Source: Flavobacterium psychrophilum (GTDB taxonomy: Bacteria; Bacteroidota; Bacteroidia; Flavobacteriales; Flavobacteriaceae). From it: a stretch of 14,934 nucleotides of DNA. The stretch lies in assembly GCA_945872875.1 (NCBI GenBank), contig CAMCBB010000041.1, forward strand, positions 1-14,934. Reading direction: 5' to 3'. The translations under genes and the position numbers were made by a program. The notes under the pieces were generated by a model. It was not told where the DNA came from and made no database searches. It saw nothing but the letters and a program-made list of their open reading frames with translations. Shown here piece after piece: positions 6,761-14,217 of this stretch (the stretch's first letter is position 1; each line of letters opens with the position of its first letter).

Positions 6761-8017
6761 GTGAATCTGAAAATTCAAAATTCAAAATTCAAAATTCAAA
6801 ATGCTACAATAGCAATCTCTGGGTCCAAATCGGAAACCAACCGATTGTTGTTGTTGCAAGCGTTGTATCCCAATATCAGCATCGAAAATACTTCCAATTC
6901 TGATGATTCAGAGGTCATGTTAGATGCACTTCAAAAATCAAAAATTAGAAATCAAAAACTGTTACGCATTGATGTCCATCATGCCGGTACTGCTATGCGT
7001 TTTTTGACAGCCTATTTTGCAATTCTTGAGGGTACTGAAGTTATATTAACGGGCTCTTCAAGAATGCAAGAAAGACCAATTCAAATTTTAGTAGATGCAT
7101 TAAATCAACTTGGAGCCGAAATCAACTACATTGAAAAAGAAGGCTTCCCGCCCATAAAAATTGTAGGTAAGAAACTAACTCAAAGCAAAGTTTCGCTTCC
7201 GGCAAATGTCAGTAGCCAATATATTTCGGCCTTATTATTAATTGCTCCTAAGCTTGAAAACGGATTGGAATTAAACCTTGAAGGAGCAATCACCTCGAAA
7301 CCTTACATAGAAATGACCTTGGCATTGCTCAATAAAATTGGGGTTGCCACATCCTTTGATGCTAATTGCATTTTGGTTAGCCCAAAAGCAATTATTGAAA
7401 ACCCACAAGCAATCAATATTGAAAGTGATTGGTCATCGGCATCTTATTATTATTCTATTGTGGCACTTTCTGAAATTGGCACCCAAATACAGCTTTCTAA
7501 TTTTAATGAAAATAGCTTGCAAGCAGATGCGGTTTTGACTGAACTGTATAAAAATTTTGGCGTAGCTACAATTTTTAATGCTGATAATTCCATTACAATC
7601 AGTAAAACTTCGAACAGTAAACCTCAAGCTATAAACTTCCAGCTTAACAGTTCTCCAGATATTGCTCAAACTATTGCAGTTTCCTGCTTCGGACTTGGAG
7701 TAAGTTGTCAATTAAATGGTTTGCATACGCTTAAAATTAAGGAAACCGATCGGTTGGTAGCCTTAAAAAATGAATTAACTCCGCTAGGAGCAAAGGTTGA
7801 AATTACTTCGGATTCTATTTCTATTGAAGGATGTCCTAATTTAGAACTAAAAAATGTGGTAATTAAAACCTATCAAGACCATAGGATGGCCATGGCATTT
7901 GCTCCCTTAGCAATAAAAATACCATTGACGATTGAACAAGCTGAAGTGGTTTCAAAATCCTATCCCACTTTTTGGAATGATTTAAAATCTATTGGATTCC
8001 AAATTTCAGAAATATAA
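6761..8017 (+). CDS. aroA: 5-enolpyruvylshikimate-3-phosphate synthase (GTG start)
   Basis: A complete 418-residue EPSP synthase, which joins shikimate-3-phosphate and phosphoenolpyruvate, the sixth shikimate-pathway step. The motifs seen in order are SGSKSETNRLLLLQAL (S3P/PEP binding, about 20-35), HHAGTAMRFLTAYFA, GSSRMQERPIQILVDAL, SSQYISALLL, DIAQTIAVS, IKETDRLVALKNEL and YQDHRMAMAFAPLA near the C-terminus. GTG at 6761 is the only reasonable start: the GTG two bases earlier runs into TGA, and the ATG at 6801 is out of frame and meets TAG after three codons. Codons 4-15 (KIQNSKFKIQN) are translated from a 7-bp tandem repeat. Two further low-complexity Lys/Asn/Ser insertions (about residues 58-67 and 282-292) look like extra material compared with the family core. 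It belongs to the same chorismate pathway as the DAHP synthase upstream. Confidence 0.95.
   Translation: MNLKIQNSKFKIQNATIAISGSKSETNRLLLLQALYPNISIENTSNSDDSEVMLDALQKSKIRNQKLLRIDVHHAGTAMRFLTAYFAILEGTEVILTGSSRMQERPIQILVDALNQLGAEINYIEKEGFPPIKIVGKKLTQSKVSLPANVSSQYISALLLIAPKLENGLELNLEGAITSKPYIEMTLALLNKIGVATSFDANCILVSPKAIIENPQAINIESDWSSASYYYSIVALSEIGTQIQLSNFNENSLQADAVLTELYKNFGVATIFNADNSITISKTSNSKPQAINFQLNSSPDIAQTIAVSCFGLGVSCQLNGLHTLKIKETDRLVALKNELTPLGAKVEITSDSISIEGCPNLELKNVVIKTYQDHRMAMAFAPLAIKIPLTIEQAEVVSKSYPTFWNDLKSIGFQISEI
6770..6803 (+). repeat. Heptanucleotide tandem repeat (AAAATTC x4 + AAAATG) at the 5' end of aroA
   Basis: Four perfect AAAATTC units occupy 6770-6776, 6777-6783, 6784-6790 and 6791-6797, followed by a degenerate AAAATG (6798-6803). 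The repeat lies inside the coding region, nine bases after the GTG start. Since 7 is not a multiple of 3, loss of one unit would bring AAA-ATG-CTA-CAA-TAG into frame and stop translation; gain of one unit would also lose the aroA frame. Confidence 0.85.
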
Positions 8018-8080
8018 ACTGCATAAAACCCAAGTTACTCAGTACCTAAGCAACATATAAAAAAATAAAGTGCAAAACAC

Positions 8081-8112
8081 TTGACAACGCCTATCTCACA
8101 ATCGTATATTTG
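8081..8112 (+). promoter_or_regulatory. Promoter of queA (TTG -33 / TATATTTG -7)
   Basis: A TTG (8081-8083, in TTGACA) and a TATATTTG box (8105-8112) are separated by 21 bp, within the 17-23 bp spacing of flavobacterial sigma-A promoters. This is the best full promoter in the window. It lies 72 bp before the queA ATG, in the 167-bp gap after aroA; the rest of that gap holds nothing else I recognise. Confidence 0.7.
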
Positions 8113-8184
8113 CCAACTTGATTTAAATGGCTATGGAAAAACCATAAACGTAAAGTCATAAACTAAACTTTAAACTCTTTATAA

Positions 8185-9234
8185 ATGAAATTATCTCATT
8201 TTCAATTCAATCTTCCAACAGAATTACTTGCAGAATTTCCAGCAGAAAACCGTGACGAAGCACGTCTTATGGTTGTGGACAGAAAAAAAGGAACAATAGA
8301 GCATAAAATGTTCAAAGATGTTATCGATTATTTTGATGATGGTGATGTGATGATTTTAAATAACACCAAAGTTTTTCCTGCAAGAATGTATGGAAATAAA
8401 GAAAAAACAGGAGCTAGAATAGAAGTTTTCTTATTGAGAGAATTAAATGCAGAGCAACGCCTTTGGGATGTTTTAGTAGATCCTGCTAGAAAAATTAGAA
8501 TTGGAAATAAATTATATTTTGGCGACGACGATTCGTTAGTTGCTGAAGTAATTGATAATACCACATCAAGAGGTAGAACGTTGCGTTTTCTTTACGATGG
8601 ATCTTACGAAGAATTTAGAAATAAATTAACTGAACTTGGAGAAACACCAATTCCAAAATACATCAATCGTGAAGTAACCGAAGAAGATGCAGAGCGTTAC
8701 CAAACTATTTATGCAAAAGAAGAAGGAGCTGTAGCTGCTCCAACCGCTGGCTTGCATTTCTCTAAACACTTATTGAAAAGATTAGAGATAAAAGGAATTG
8801 ATTTTGCTGAAGTAACGCTTCATGTTGGATTGGGATCATTTAATCCTGTTGAAGTAGAAGATTTATCTAAACACAAAATGGATTCTGAGGAGTTAAAAAT
8901 TACTCAAGAAGCGTGTGATATTGTAAATAATGCGAAAGTTAAGAAAAAGAGAATTTGTGCAGTAGGAACTACTTCAATGCGGGCTATTGAAAGTTCTGTT
9001 TCTTCACAAAGAACATTAAATCCGTATCAAGGTTGGACCAATAAATTTATTTTTCCTCCTTATGATTTTAGTATTGCAGATGCCATGATTACAAATTTTC
9101 ACACTCCAAAATCAACTTTATTAATGATGATTTCGGCATTTTGCGGACACGATTTAATGAAAAAAGCCTACGAAGAAGCTGTAAAAGAAGGATATAAATT
9201 CTATTCTTACGGAGATGCAATGTTGATATTGTAA
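8185..9234 (+). CDS. queA: S-adenosylmethionine:tRNA ribosyltransferase-isomerase
   Basis: A complete 349-residue QueA, close to the family's usual length. It transfers and isomerises the ribosyl group of SAM onto 7-aminomethyl-7-deazaguanine at the tRNA wobble base to give epoxyqueuosine. The conserved blocks are the N-terminal [38 protein letters not shown], the substrate region [39 protein letters not shown] and the C-terminal [21 protein letters not shown] followed by [10 protein letters not shown]. It has its own promoter and an intrinsic terminator, so it is probably a single-gene transcript. No other queuosine gene is in the window. Confidence 0.97.
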   Translation: MKLSHFQFNLPTELLAEFPAENRDEARLMVVDRKKGTIEHKMFKDVIDYFDDGDVMILNNTKVFPARMYGNKEKTGARIEVFLLRELNAEQRLWDVLVDPARKIRIGNKLYFGDDDSLVAEVIDNTTSRGRTLRFLYDGSYEEFRNKLTELGETPIPKYINREVTEEDAERYQTIYAKEEGAVAAPTAGLHFSKHLLKRLEIKGIDFAEVTLHVGLGSFNPVEVEDLSKHKMDSEELKITQEACDIVNNAKVKKKRICAVGTTSMRAIESSVSSQRTLNPYQGWTNKFIFPPYDFSIADAMITNFHTPKSTLLMMISAFCGHDLMKKAYEEAVKEGYKFYSYGDAMLIL

Positions 9235-9264
9235 CTCATTTAAGCATCAATTATAAATAAAAAG

Positions 9265-9287
9265 TCCCACCATTAGGTGGGATTTTT
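9265..9287 (+). terminator. Rho-independent terminator after queA
   Basis: A perfect 7-bp stem TCCCACC (9265-9271) / GGTGGGA (9276-9282) with a 4-base loop ATTA is followed by five T (9283-9287). An A-tract precedes the stem (9258-9263), so it may work in both directions. It lies 30 bp past the queA stop and separates queA from dnaG. Confidence 0.93.
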
Positions 9288-9301
9288 ATTTAAAAAACAT
9301 G

Positions 9302-9309
9302 TAACTTTG
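9302..9309 (+). promoter_or_regulatory. Probable -7 promoter element of dnaG
   Basis: TAACTTTG matches TAnnTTTG and lies 33 bp before the dnaG start, just beyond the queA terminator. The expected -33 position falls on the terminator stem and shows no TTG, so only a -7 element is claimed. A repeat word (9318-9335) resembling the rsgA leader lies between it and the start codon. Confidence 0.4.
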
Positions 9310-9342
9310 AAAACTTAGAACCTAAAATCCTAGATCTTAAAA

Positions 9343-11319
9343 TTGATTACCAAAGAAACCATAGATAAAGTATATGAAGCTGCTCGAGTAGAGGAGGTTA
9401 TTGGCGATTTCGTTCAGTTAAAGCGCGCCGGTAGCAACTACAAAGGGTTGAGTCCGTTTTCTGATGAGCGTTCTCCTTCGTTCATGGTTTCTCCTGTGAA
9501 ACAAATTTGGAAAGATTTTAGTTCGGGAAAAGGAGGAAATGCCATTGCTTTCATCATGGAGCACGAGCACTTTACCTATCCTGAAGCCATTCGTTATTTG
9601 GCAAAAAAATACAACATCGAAATTGAAGAAACCGAACTTTCTAACGAAGAAAAAGAGGTGGCTAATGAAAAAGAAAGTTTGTATTTGGTTTCTGAATTTG
9701 CAAGCAAATATTTTCAAGATGTTTTGCTTAACACCGAAGAAGGAAAAGCCATTGCCTATACCTATTTTAAAGAAAGAGGATTCACCAATGATACGATTAA
9801 AAAGTTTCAATTGGGATATTCACCAAATACTTGGGATGCTTTAACCAAAGAAGCACTTGGAAAAGGTTATAAATTAGAATTTTTAGAAAAAACCGGACTT
9901 ACCATAGTTGGAGAGGACAAGCAATTTGACCGATTTAAAGGGCGTGTCATGTTTCCAATTCAATCCATGTCGGGTCGTGTGTTGGGTTTTGGAGGAAGAA
10001 TTTTAACCAATGATAAAAAAGCAGCCAAATATTTAAATTCACCCGAAAGTGATCTCTACCATAAGAGCAAGGTGTTGTATGGAATTTATCATGCCAAACA
10101 AGCCATTGCAAAAAACGACCGATGCTATTTGGTAGAAGGGTATACCGATGTGATTCAGATGCATCAAGCGGGAATTGAAAATGTGGTGGCTTCTTCGGGA
10201 ACTGCATTAACTCCAGATCAAATTCGATTGATCAATCGTCTTACCAAAAACATTACCGTTCTTTTTGATGGTGATGCTGCCGGATTGCGTGCTTCCATTC
10301 GTGGTATCGATTTGATTCTTGAAGAGGGGATGAACGTTAAAGTGTGTGCTTTCCCTGACGGGGAAGATCCAGATAGTTTTGCTAAGAAAACACCACTTCA
10401 AGATTTAACGCAATATCTTGAAGACAACGCCATGGATTTCATCCAGTTTAAAGCTTCCTTATTAATGAAGGACGCTAAGAACGATCCCATAAAAAAAGCC
10501 GATTTGATTCGGGATATGGTTGCGAGTATTTCTAAAATTCCAGATCGTATCAAGCGCGAAGTATATATTCAAGAGGTGTCCCGAATAATGGATATTTCTG
10601 AAGAGGTGCTTTTTAATACTTTAGCCCAACTTGTTAAAAAAGACATTTCCGAATTAGGCAAAAAAAATAAAGAAGAGCAAAAAGCATTTGAAGTCGTAAA
10701 AAACGAAATGCCTATTGCTGCTCCAAGTATTGACATTCAATTTGAATTAGAGCATAAGATCATTGAAATTTTATTAATTTATGGAAATGTCGAAGATGAA
10801 TTTGAAGATGTAATTCTTAAAGCCAATGAAAAAGGTGAATTACAAGAAGTGCGCGAAATGAATCGTTATAAAGTGTTTCAACGCATCTTCTTGAGTTTGC
10901 AGGAAGACGAAATTGAATTGGCAAATCCTTTATTTAAAAGTATTTACAATGATTTGATTCAGTATTTTAATCAAAACGATACCTTTGAATTAGATCAATA
11001 TTTATCCAACCTACCAAGTGAATTATCTCAGGAAGTCACTACAATATTAATGAATGACGAACGAGAATTATTGCACAATTGGGAAGCCAAAAATATATTT
11101 GTCAAAGCCAAAGACAAAACAATAAGCCAATATGTTACCGAAACGATAGTTACACTTCGATGGTTTTTAGTGAATAAAATAATAGACGAGTTAAAATCTT
11201 CCATAGCAAAAGACGTTGAGACTGACAATGCAGAAACCTTATCCTTAGTAATGGATTATCTTGGGTTAACTAATATTTTTTCTAAAAAACTTGGAAGAGT
11301 AATCTCCCGACACAATTAA
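9343..11319 (+). CDS. dnaG: DNA primase DnaG, zinc ligands absent (TTG start)
   Basis: A complete 658-residue replicative primase that makes RNA primers at the fork. The N-terminal CHC2-type domain (about 1-95) is clearly recognisable by GLSPFSDERSPSFMVSP and DFSSGKGGNAIAF, but its four zinc ligands are replaced by Ser37, Ser40, Asp58 and Ser61. The RNA polymerase core follows, with a basic FDRFKGRVMFPI at 195-206 and the TOPRIM domain with EGYTD (265-269) and DGD (309-311), the metal-binding catalytic acids. The C-terminal third (about 450-658) is helical and should bind the DnaB helicase. The start is TTG at 9343, since an in-frame TAG at 9331-9333 blocks longer forms and no ATG is in place. 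It converges on the response regulator over a shared hairpin. Confidence 0.96.
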   Translation: MITKETIDKVYEAARVEEVIGDFVQLKRAGSNYKGLSPFSDERSPSFMVSPVKQIWKDFSSGKGGNAIAFIMEHEHFTYPEAIRYLAKKYNIEIEETELSNEEKEVANEKESLYLVSEFASKYFQDVLLNTEEGKAIAYTYFKERGFTNDTIKKFQLGYSPNTWDALTKEALGKGYKLEFLEKTGLTIVGEDKQFDRFKGRVMFPIQSMSGRVLGFGGRILTNDKKAAKYLNSPESDLYHKSKVLYGIYHAKQAIAKNDRCYLVEGYTDVIQMHQAGIENVVASSGTALTPDQIRLINRLTKNITVLFDGDAAGLRASIRGIDLILEEGMNVKVCAFPDGEDPDSFAKKTPLQDLTQYLEDNAMDFIQFKASLLMKDAKNDPIKKADLIRDMVASISKIPDRIKREVYIQEVSRIMDISEEVLFNTLAQLVKKDISELGKKNKEEQKAFEVVKNEMPIAAPSIDIQFELEHKIIEILLIYGNVEDEFEDVILKANEKGELQEVREMNRYKVFQRIFLSLQEDEIELANPLFKSIYNDLIQYFNQNDTFELDQYLSNLPSELSQEVTTILMNDERELLHNWEAKNIFVKAKDKTISQYVTETIVTLRWFLVNKIIDELKSSIAKDVETDNAETLSLVMDYLGLTNIFSKKLGRVISRHN

Positions 11320-11332
11320 TGTAATTCTAATA

Positions 11333-11359
11333 AAAAGGAAATTTGGGGCTTTTCCTTTT
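11333..11359. terminator. Hairpin between convergent dnaG and response regulator genes
   Basis: AAAAGGAAA (11333-11341) and TTTCCTTTT (11351-11359) form a 9-bp AT-rich stem around a 9-base loop TTTGGGGCT. T-runs leave the stem on both strands, so it can serve as a two-way terminator for the convergent genes ending at 11319 and 11364. The stem holds only two GC pairs, which lowers confidence. Confidence 0.55.
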
Positions 11360-11363
11360 GCTC

Positions 11364-11978
11364 TTAAACGAGTACTAAGTTGTTGGCTTTATTAACCAGA
11401 TCAACTAGATTAGAAACATTTAATTTTTTTAATAGACGAAGTTTGTAGGTGCTTATCGTCTTTTCATTCAAACCTAAAATCTTAGATATTTCGCTGTTTT
11501 TCTTTCCATTGCTTAAGAAACGCAATACTTCAACTTCTCTATTGGAGAGTTTTCGGTATATTTCATTTCCTCCTCTGTAATTAGGAAATCCTCTAGTTGT
11601 TTCTTTAGAAATTAAGCCTTGCGCCACATTTACAATGGTAATACCTAAAGTTTCTAGTTTGGATGATTTATGTAAAAAAACCGAAACACCCGCTTTGATG
11701 AAATTAGAGGCATATACTTGCTCGTTTAAGCTGGTATAAACAATAATTTTCATGTTGGGATTGTTGCTTATTAATGATTTTAAATCAAAAATATTCTTCA
11801 GTCCTTTTAACTCGAGATCGACGACTAACACATCGATTTTTTTATTTTTCAAGGCCTCCAAAATCAATGGGAATTCAGCCACATTGGCTACCACATTAAT
11901 TTCTGGATGGTCTCTAAAATAAGATTTTACGCCAAAATGTACCGCAGGTAAATTATCGGCTAGACAAACACTTATCAT
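11364..11978 (-). CDS. NarL/LuxR-type response regulator transcription factor
   Basis: A 204-residue two-domain regulator. Residues 1-120 are a receiver domain with phospho-acceptor Asp54 (VLVVDLEL), Thr82 (IVYTS) and Lys104 (FLHKSS). The N-terminal acidic pair is reduced to Asp8-Asn9. Residues 144-198 form a LuxR-type helix-turn-helix with LSNREVEVLRFLSNGKKNSEI and the recognition helix region NEKTISTYKLRLLKKL. It should be a DNA-binding transcription factor controlled by phosphorylation, but no histidine kinase is encoded nearby, so it is an orphan with unknown targets. It lies 80 bp after the nadE stop on the same strand and could be transcribed with it or from its own promoter; I see no clear promoter boxes in the gap. 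Confidence 0.88.
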   Translation of the reverse strand: MISVCLADNLPAVHFGVKSYFRDHPEINVVANVAEFPLILEALKNKKIDVLVVDLELKGLKNIFDLKSLISNNPNMKIIVYTSLNEQVYASNFIKAGVSVFLHKSSKLETLGITIVNVAQGLISKETTRGFPNYRGGNEIYRKLSNREVEVLRFLSNGKKNSEISKILGLNEKTISTYKLRLLKKLNVSNLVDLVNKANNLVLV

Positions 11979-12058
11979 AACTTTTTGTTTAAATTATTTA
12001 ACACTATTAACTTAAAGTTACAAAAAGAATTCCGAATAAAAAAGAAAATTATATTATA

Positions 12059-12865
12059 TTATTTTAATTCCATTGGGATGATGCAAATTGGAATTGGAAG
12101 CATTTTATGCTTGTTCGAATTATTTAATTTGTAAAATATTTTTAACACTTCGTTTTCTCTCTCCGAATAATTTGAACCAAGCATTTCTTTTTCATTTTCA
12201 AGCATTGCCCATTCTAGTTCATCATAACTAGCGCCTAGTTGGTCCTCATCGGTTCGGTTGTCACCAAATAAGCCGTCTGTGGGCGCTGCAGTTTGAATTG
12301 AATCTGGTATAGTTAAGTACTTCCCTAGAGCATAAACATCACTTTTCATTAAATCCGCAATCGGACTAATATCCACACCGCCATCGCCATATTTGGTGTA
12401 AAAACCAACGCCAAAATCTTCCACTTTGTTACCGGTTCCAGCAACCAAATAACCATGAATTCCGGCATGATAATATAAAGTAGTCATTCGTAATCGTGCT
12501 CTAGTATTTGCTAAAGCCAAGTGATATTTGGTTTCATCATTGCTTTCGGGCATTTCTGCTTTAAAAGTATCGTAAATTGAAGTAAGATTCGACTCAATTG
12601 AGCTCACATTAGGGAATCTTTTTTTAAGCTGATCAATGTGTTCTTTGGCTCTATTTACTTGGCTGTTAGCTTGATGAATAGGCATTTCTACGCATAGAGT
12701 AGGAAACCCTGTTTGTGCGCATAATGTTGAGGTTACAGCTGAATCTACTCCACCAGAAATTCCAACTACAAATCCGTTCACATTGGCTTTACTAGCATAG
12801 GATTTTAACCAGCTTACAATGTGCTCGTTTACCTTTTCTGACTGAATAGTACTTTTTTTACTCAT
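12059..12865 (-). CDS. nadE: NH3-dependent NAD+ synthetase
   Basis: A complete 268-residue NadE, which amidates deamido-NAD to NAD using ATP. The ATP pyrophosphatase P-loop SGGVDSAV is at residues 37-44, and the family blocks VAGTGNKVEDFGVGFYTKYGDGG, DISPIADLMKSDVYALG and PTDGLFGDNRTDEDQLGA are present. There is no N-terminal glutaminase (nitrilase) domain, so it should use ammonia rather than glutamine. It is divergent from gldB with a 58-bp shared upstream region and is followed by the response regulator gene on the same strand. Confidence 0.95.
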   Translation of the reverse strand: MSKKSTIQSEKVNEHIVSWLKSYASKANVNGFVVGISGGVDSAVTSTLCAQTGFPTLCVEMPIHQANSQVNRAKEHIDQLKKRFPNVSSIESNLTSIYDTFKAEMPESNDETKYHLALANTRARLRMTTLYYHAGIHGYLVAGTGNKVEDFGVGFYTKYGDGGVDISPIADLMKSDVYALGKYLTIPDSIQTAAPTDGLFGDNRTDEDQLGASYDELEWAMLENEKEMLGSNYSERENEVLKIFYKLNNSNKHKMLPIPICIIPMELK

Positions 12866-12895
12866 AGTTTAAGAATGAATTTCGATTTGGTGATG

Positions 12896-12911
12896 TATAT
12901 TTGCAAAAATA
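12896..12911. promoter_or_regulatory. Back-to-back -7 boxes in the nadE/gldB divergent region
   Basis: TATATTTG (12896-12903, + strand) faces gldB, and directly abutting it CAAAAATA (12904-12911) reads TATTTTTG on the minus strand, facing nadE. Both fit TAnnTTTG. The + box is 20 bp from the gldB ATG. No TTG -33 box is present for either at 17-23 bp, and for nadE it would fall inside gldB, so the minus-strand box is the weaker claim. Confidence 0.4.
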
Positions 12912-12923
12912 TTAAAATAAACT

Positions 12924-13889
12924 ATGCGAAAATATATATATCTTTTTGCTTTTGGATTCTTATTTTTCTCTTGCGATAAAAAAAGTAAAATTGAACGCGA
13001 AGTAGAGAAAATTCCGGTAACGATGAAAGTAATTCGTTTTGAGCAGGCCTTTTTTAATGCTACTCCTCAAGAATTACCTATGGTAAAAGCTGAATATCCT
13101 GATTTTTTCCCTGCAGCAATAGCAGATGAAGCGTGGATTGAAAAAATGCAAAACCCACAATGGCGTGAGTTGTATCAAGAAGTAGAAAAAAAATATAAAA
13201 ATTTTGGAGCACATCAAACCGAAATTGAAGATTTATTTAAACACATTAAGTATTATTTCCCTACAATAAAAACTCCACAAATCTTCACCGCAATTGGCGA
13301 AATGGACTATTTGAATAAAGCCATTTATGCAAACGATAAATTGGTGATAGCATTAGAGTTGTATTTAGGTAAAGACCATCGGTTTTACTCTGAATTCCCG
13401 GCTTATTTAAGACAAAATTTCGAGCAAAGGCAAATGCTTCCAGATATTGTATCCAGTTTGTCGTATCGAATTGTTCCAGGTTCAAAAAACAAAGATTTAT
13501 TGACCTTAATGATCAATTGTGGTAAGGAACTATATCTTAAAGATGTTTTATTGCCTGATTATACCGATGCCGAACGAATTGGTTACACCGAAGATCATAT
13601 TAAATGGTGTAAAGAAAACGAAAGCTATATGTGGGAATATTTTGTAAGCAATAAATTGCTTTACAGTTCAGATTCCAAATTGCCTAACCGATTTATTAAT
13701 TTGGCTCCGTTCTCTAAATTTTATTTAGAAATAGATAATGAAACTCCAGGACGAGTAGGTCAATGGGTGGGATGGCAAATTGTTCGTTCCTATATGCAAA
13801 ATAATGAAGTTTCTGTTATTCAATTATTAAAAGCAGATCCAATCGAGATATTTGAAAAATCAAAATATAAACCAAAAAGTAATGAGTAA
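12924..13889 (+). CDS. gldB: Gliding motility lipoprotein GldB
   Basis: A complete 321-residue lipoprotein. The signal runs over residues 1-16 with a lipobox ending in FFSC (Cys17), so the mature protein is lipid-anchored in the envelope. The body (about 30-315) is the soluble GldB domain, with ITV-type strands near the start, the VIRFEQAFFNATPQEL segment, and the late IGYTEDHIKWCKENE and GRVGQWVGWQIVRSYM blocks that I recognise as typical of GldB. In Flavobacterium johnsoniae gldB mutants do not glide; its molecular action is not settled. It overlaps gldC by 8 bp (ATGAGTAA), so the two are likely translationally coupled, and it is divergent from nadE. Confidence 0.9.
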   Translation: MRKYIYLFAFGFLFFSCDKKSKIEREVEKIPVTMKVIRFEQAFFNATPQELPMVKAEYPDFFPAAIADEAWIEKMQNPQWRELYQEVEKKYKNFGAHQTEIEDLFKHIKYYFPTIKTPQIFTAIGEMDYLNKAIYANDKLVIALELYLGKDHRFYSEFPAYLRQNFEQRQMLPDIVSSLSYRIVPGSKNKDLLTLMINCGKELYLKDVLLPDYTDAERIGYTEDHIKWCKENESYMWEYFVSNKLLYSSDSKLPNRFINLAPFSKFYLEIDNETPGRVGQWVGWQIVRSYMQNNEVSVIQLLKADPIEIFEKSKYKPKSNE

Positions 13890-14214
13890 TACGAATACTT
13901 CCGAAATAAAATTCACTATTGAATTAGACGAAAACAAAATTCCAGAAACACTAAAATGGTCAGCTCAAGATGGCGGAATTGAAGATGAAGCTGCTAAAGC
14001 AATTATGTTGTCTATTTGGAATAGCGATAAAAAAGAATCGTTACGAATTGATTTATGGACTAAAGATTTGCCTGTAGATGAGATGAAAATCTTTATTTAT
14101 CAATCGCTTTTGGCTATGGCCGATACTTATGAGCGTGCTACCAACGATGAAAAAATGACTGCAACCATGCGCGATTTCACGGATTATTTCGCTGAGAAAT
14201 TGGAGTTGAAATAA
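13882..14214 (+). CDS. gldC: Gliding motility protein GldC
   Basis: A 110-residue soluble protein without signal peptide, matching GldC in size, sequence style (SEIKFTIELDENKIPE start, WSAQDGGIEDEAAKA, helical C-terminus with TMRDFTDYFAEKLELK) and position directly after gldB. GldC is reported as improving gliding in F. johnsoniae, and may act with GldB. The ATG at 13882 lies inside the end of gldB and shares ATGAGTAA with its stop codon. A TTG at 13852 would extend the frame by ten residues within gldB, but this does not fit the family start. It ends 3 bp before the stop of the convergent engB gene, with no terminator visible between them. Confidence 0.9.
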   Translation: MSNTNTSEIKFTIELDENKIPETLKWSAQDGGIEDEAAKAIMLSIWNSDKKESLRIDLWTKDLPVDEMKIFIYQSLLAMADTYERATNDEKMTATMRDFTDYFAEKLELK

Positions 14215-14217
14215 TAA

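Noticed and set aside
6770..6803. Heptamer array as a possible CRISPR or origin iteron
   Set aside because: The units are contiguous 7-mers without spacers, lie in the aroA coding frame, and there are no cas genes, replication initiator or DnaA-box cluster nearby.
8026..8070. Possible terminator after aroA (GTTACTCAG ... CTAAGCAAC)
   Set aside because: The stem has several mismatches and no T-run follows it, so it is not supported.
9418..9810. Open frames antisense to dnaG, aroA, rsgA and other genes
   Set aside because: They lie wholly within strongly supported genes, have no recognisable domains and unusual amino acid composition; they are by-products of codon use.
11979..12058. Promoter for the response regulator on the minus strand
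   Set aside because: A TTTTTG is present but no TAnnTTTG box follows at proper spacing; the gap is AT-rich and I see no reliable element.
13852..13881. Longer gldC frame opening at TTG 13852
   Set aside because: It would lie inside gldB and add ten non-family residues; ATG at 13882 with the ATGAGTAA overlap is a normal coupled start.
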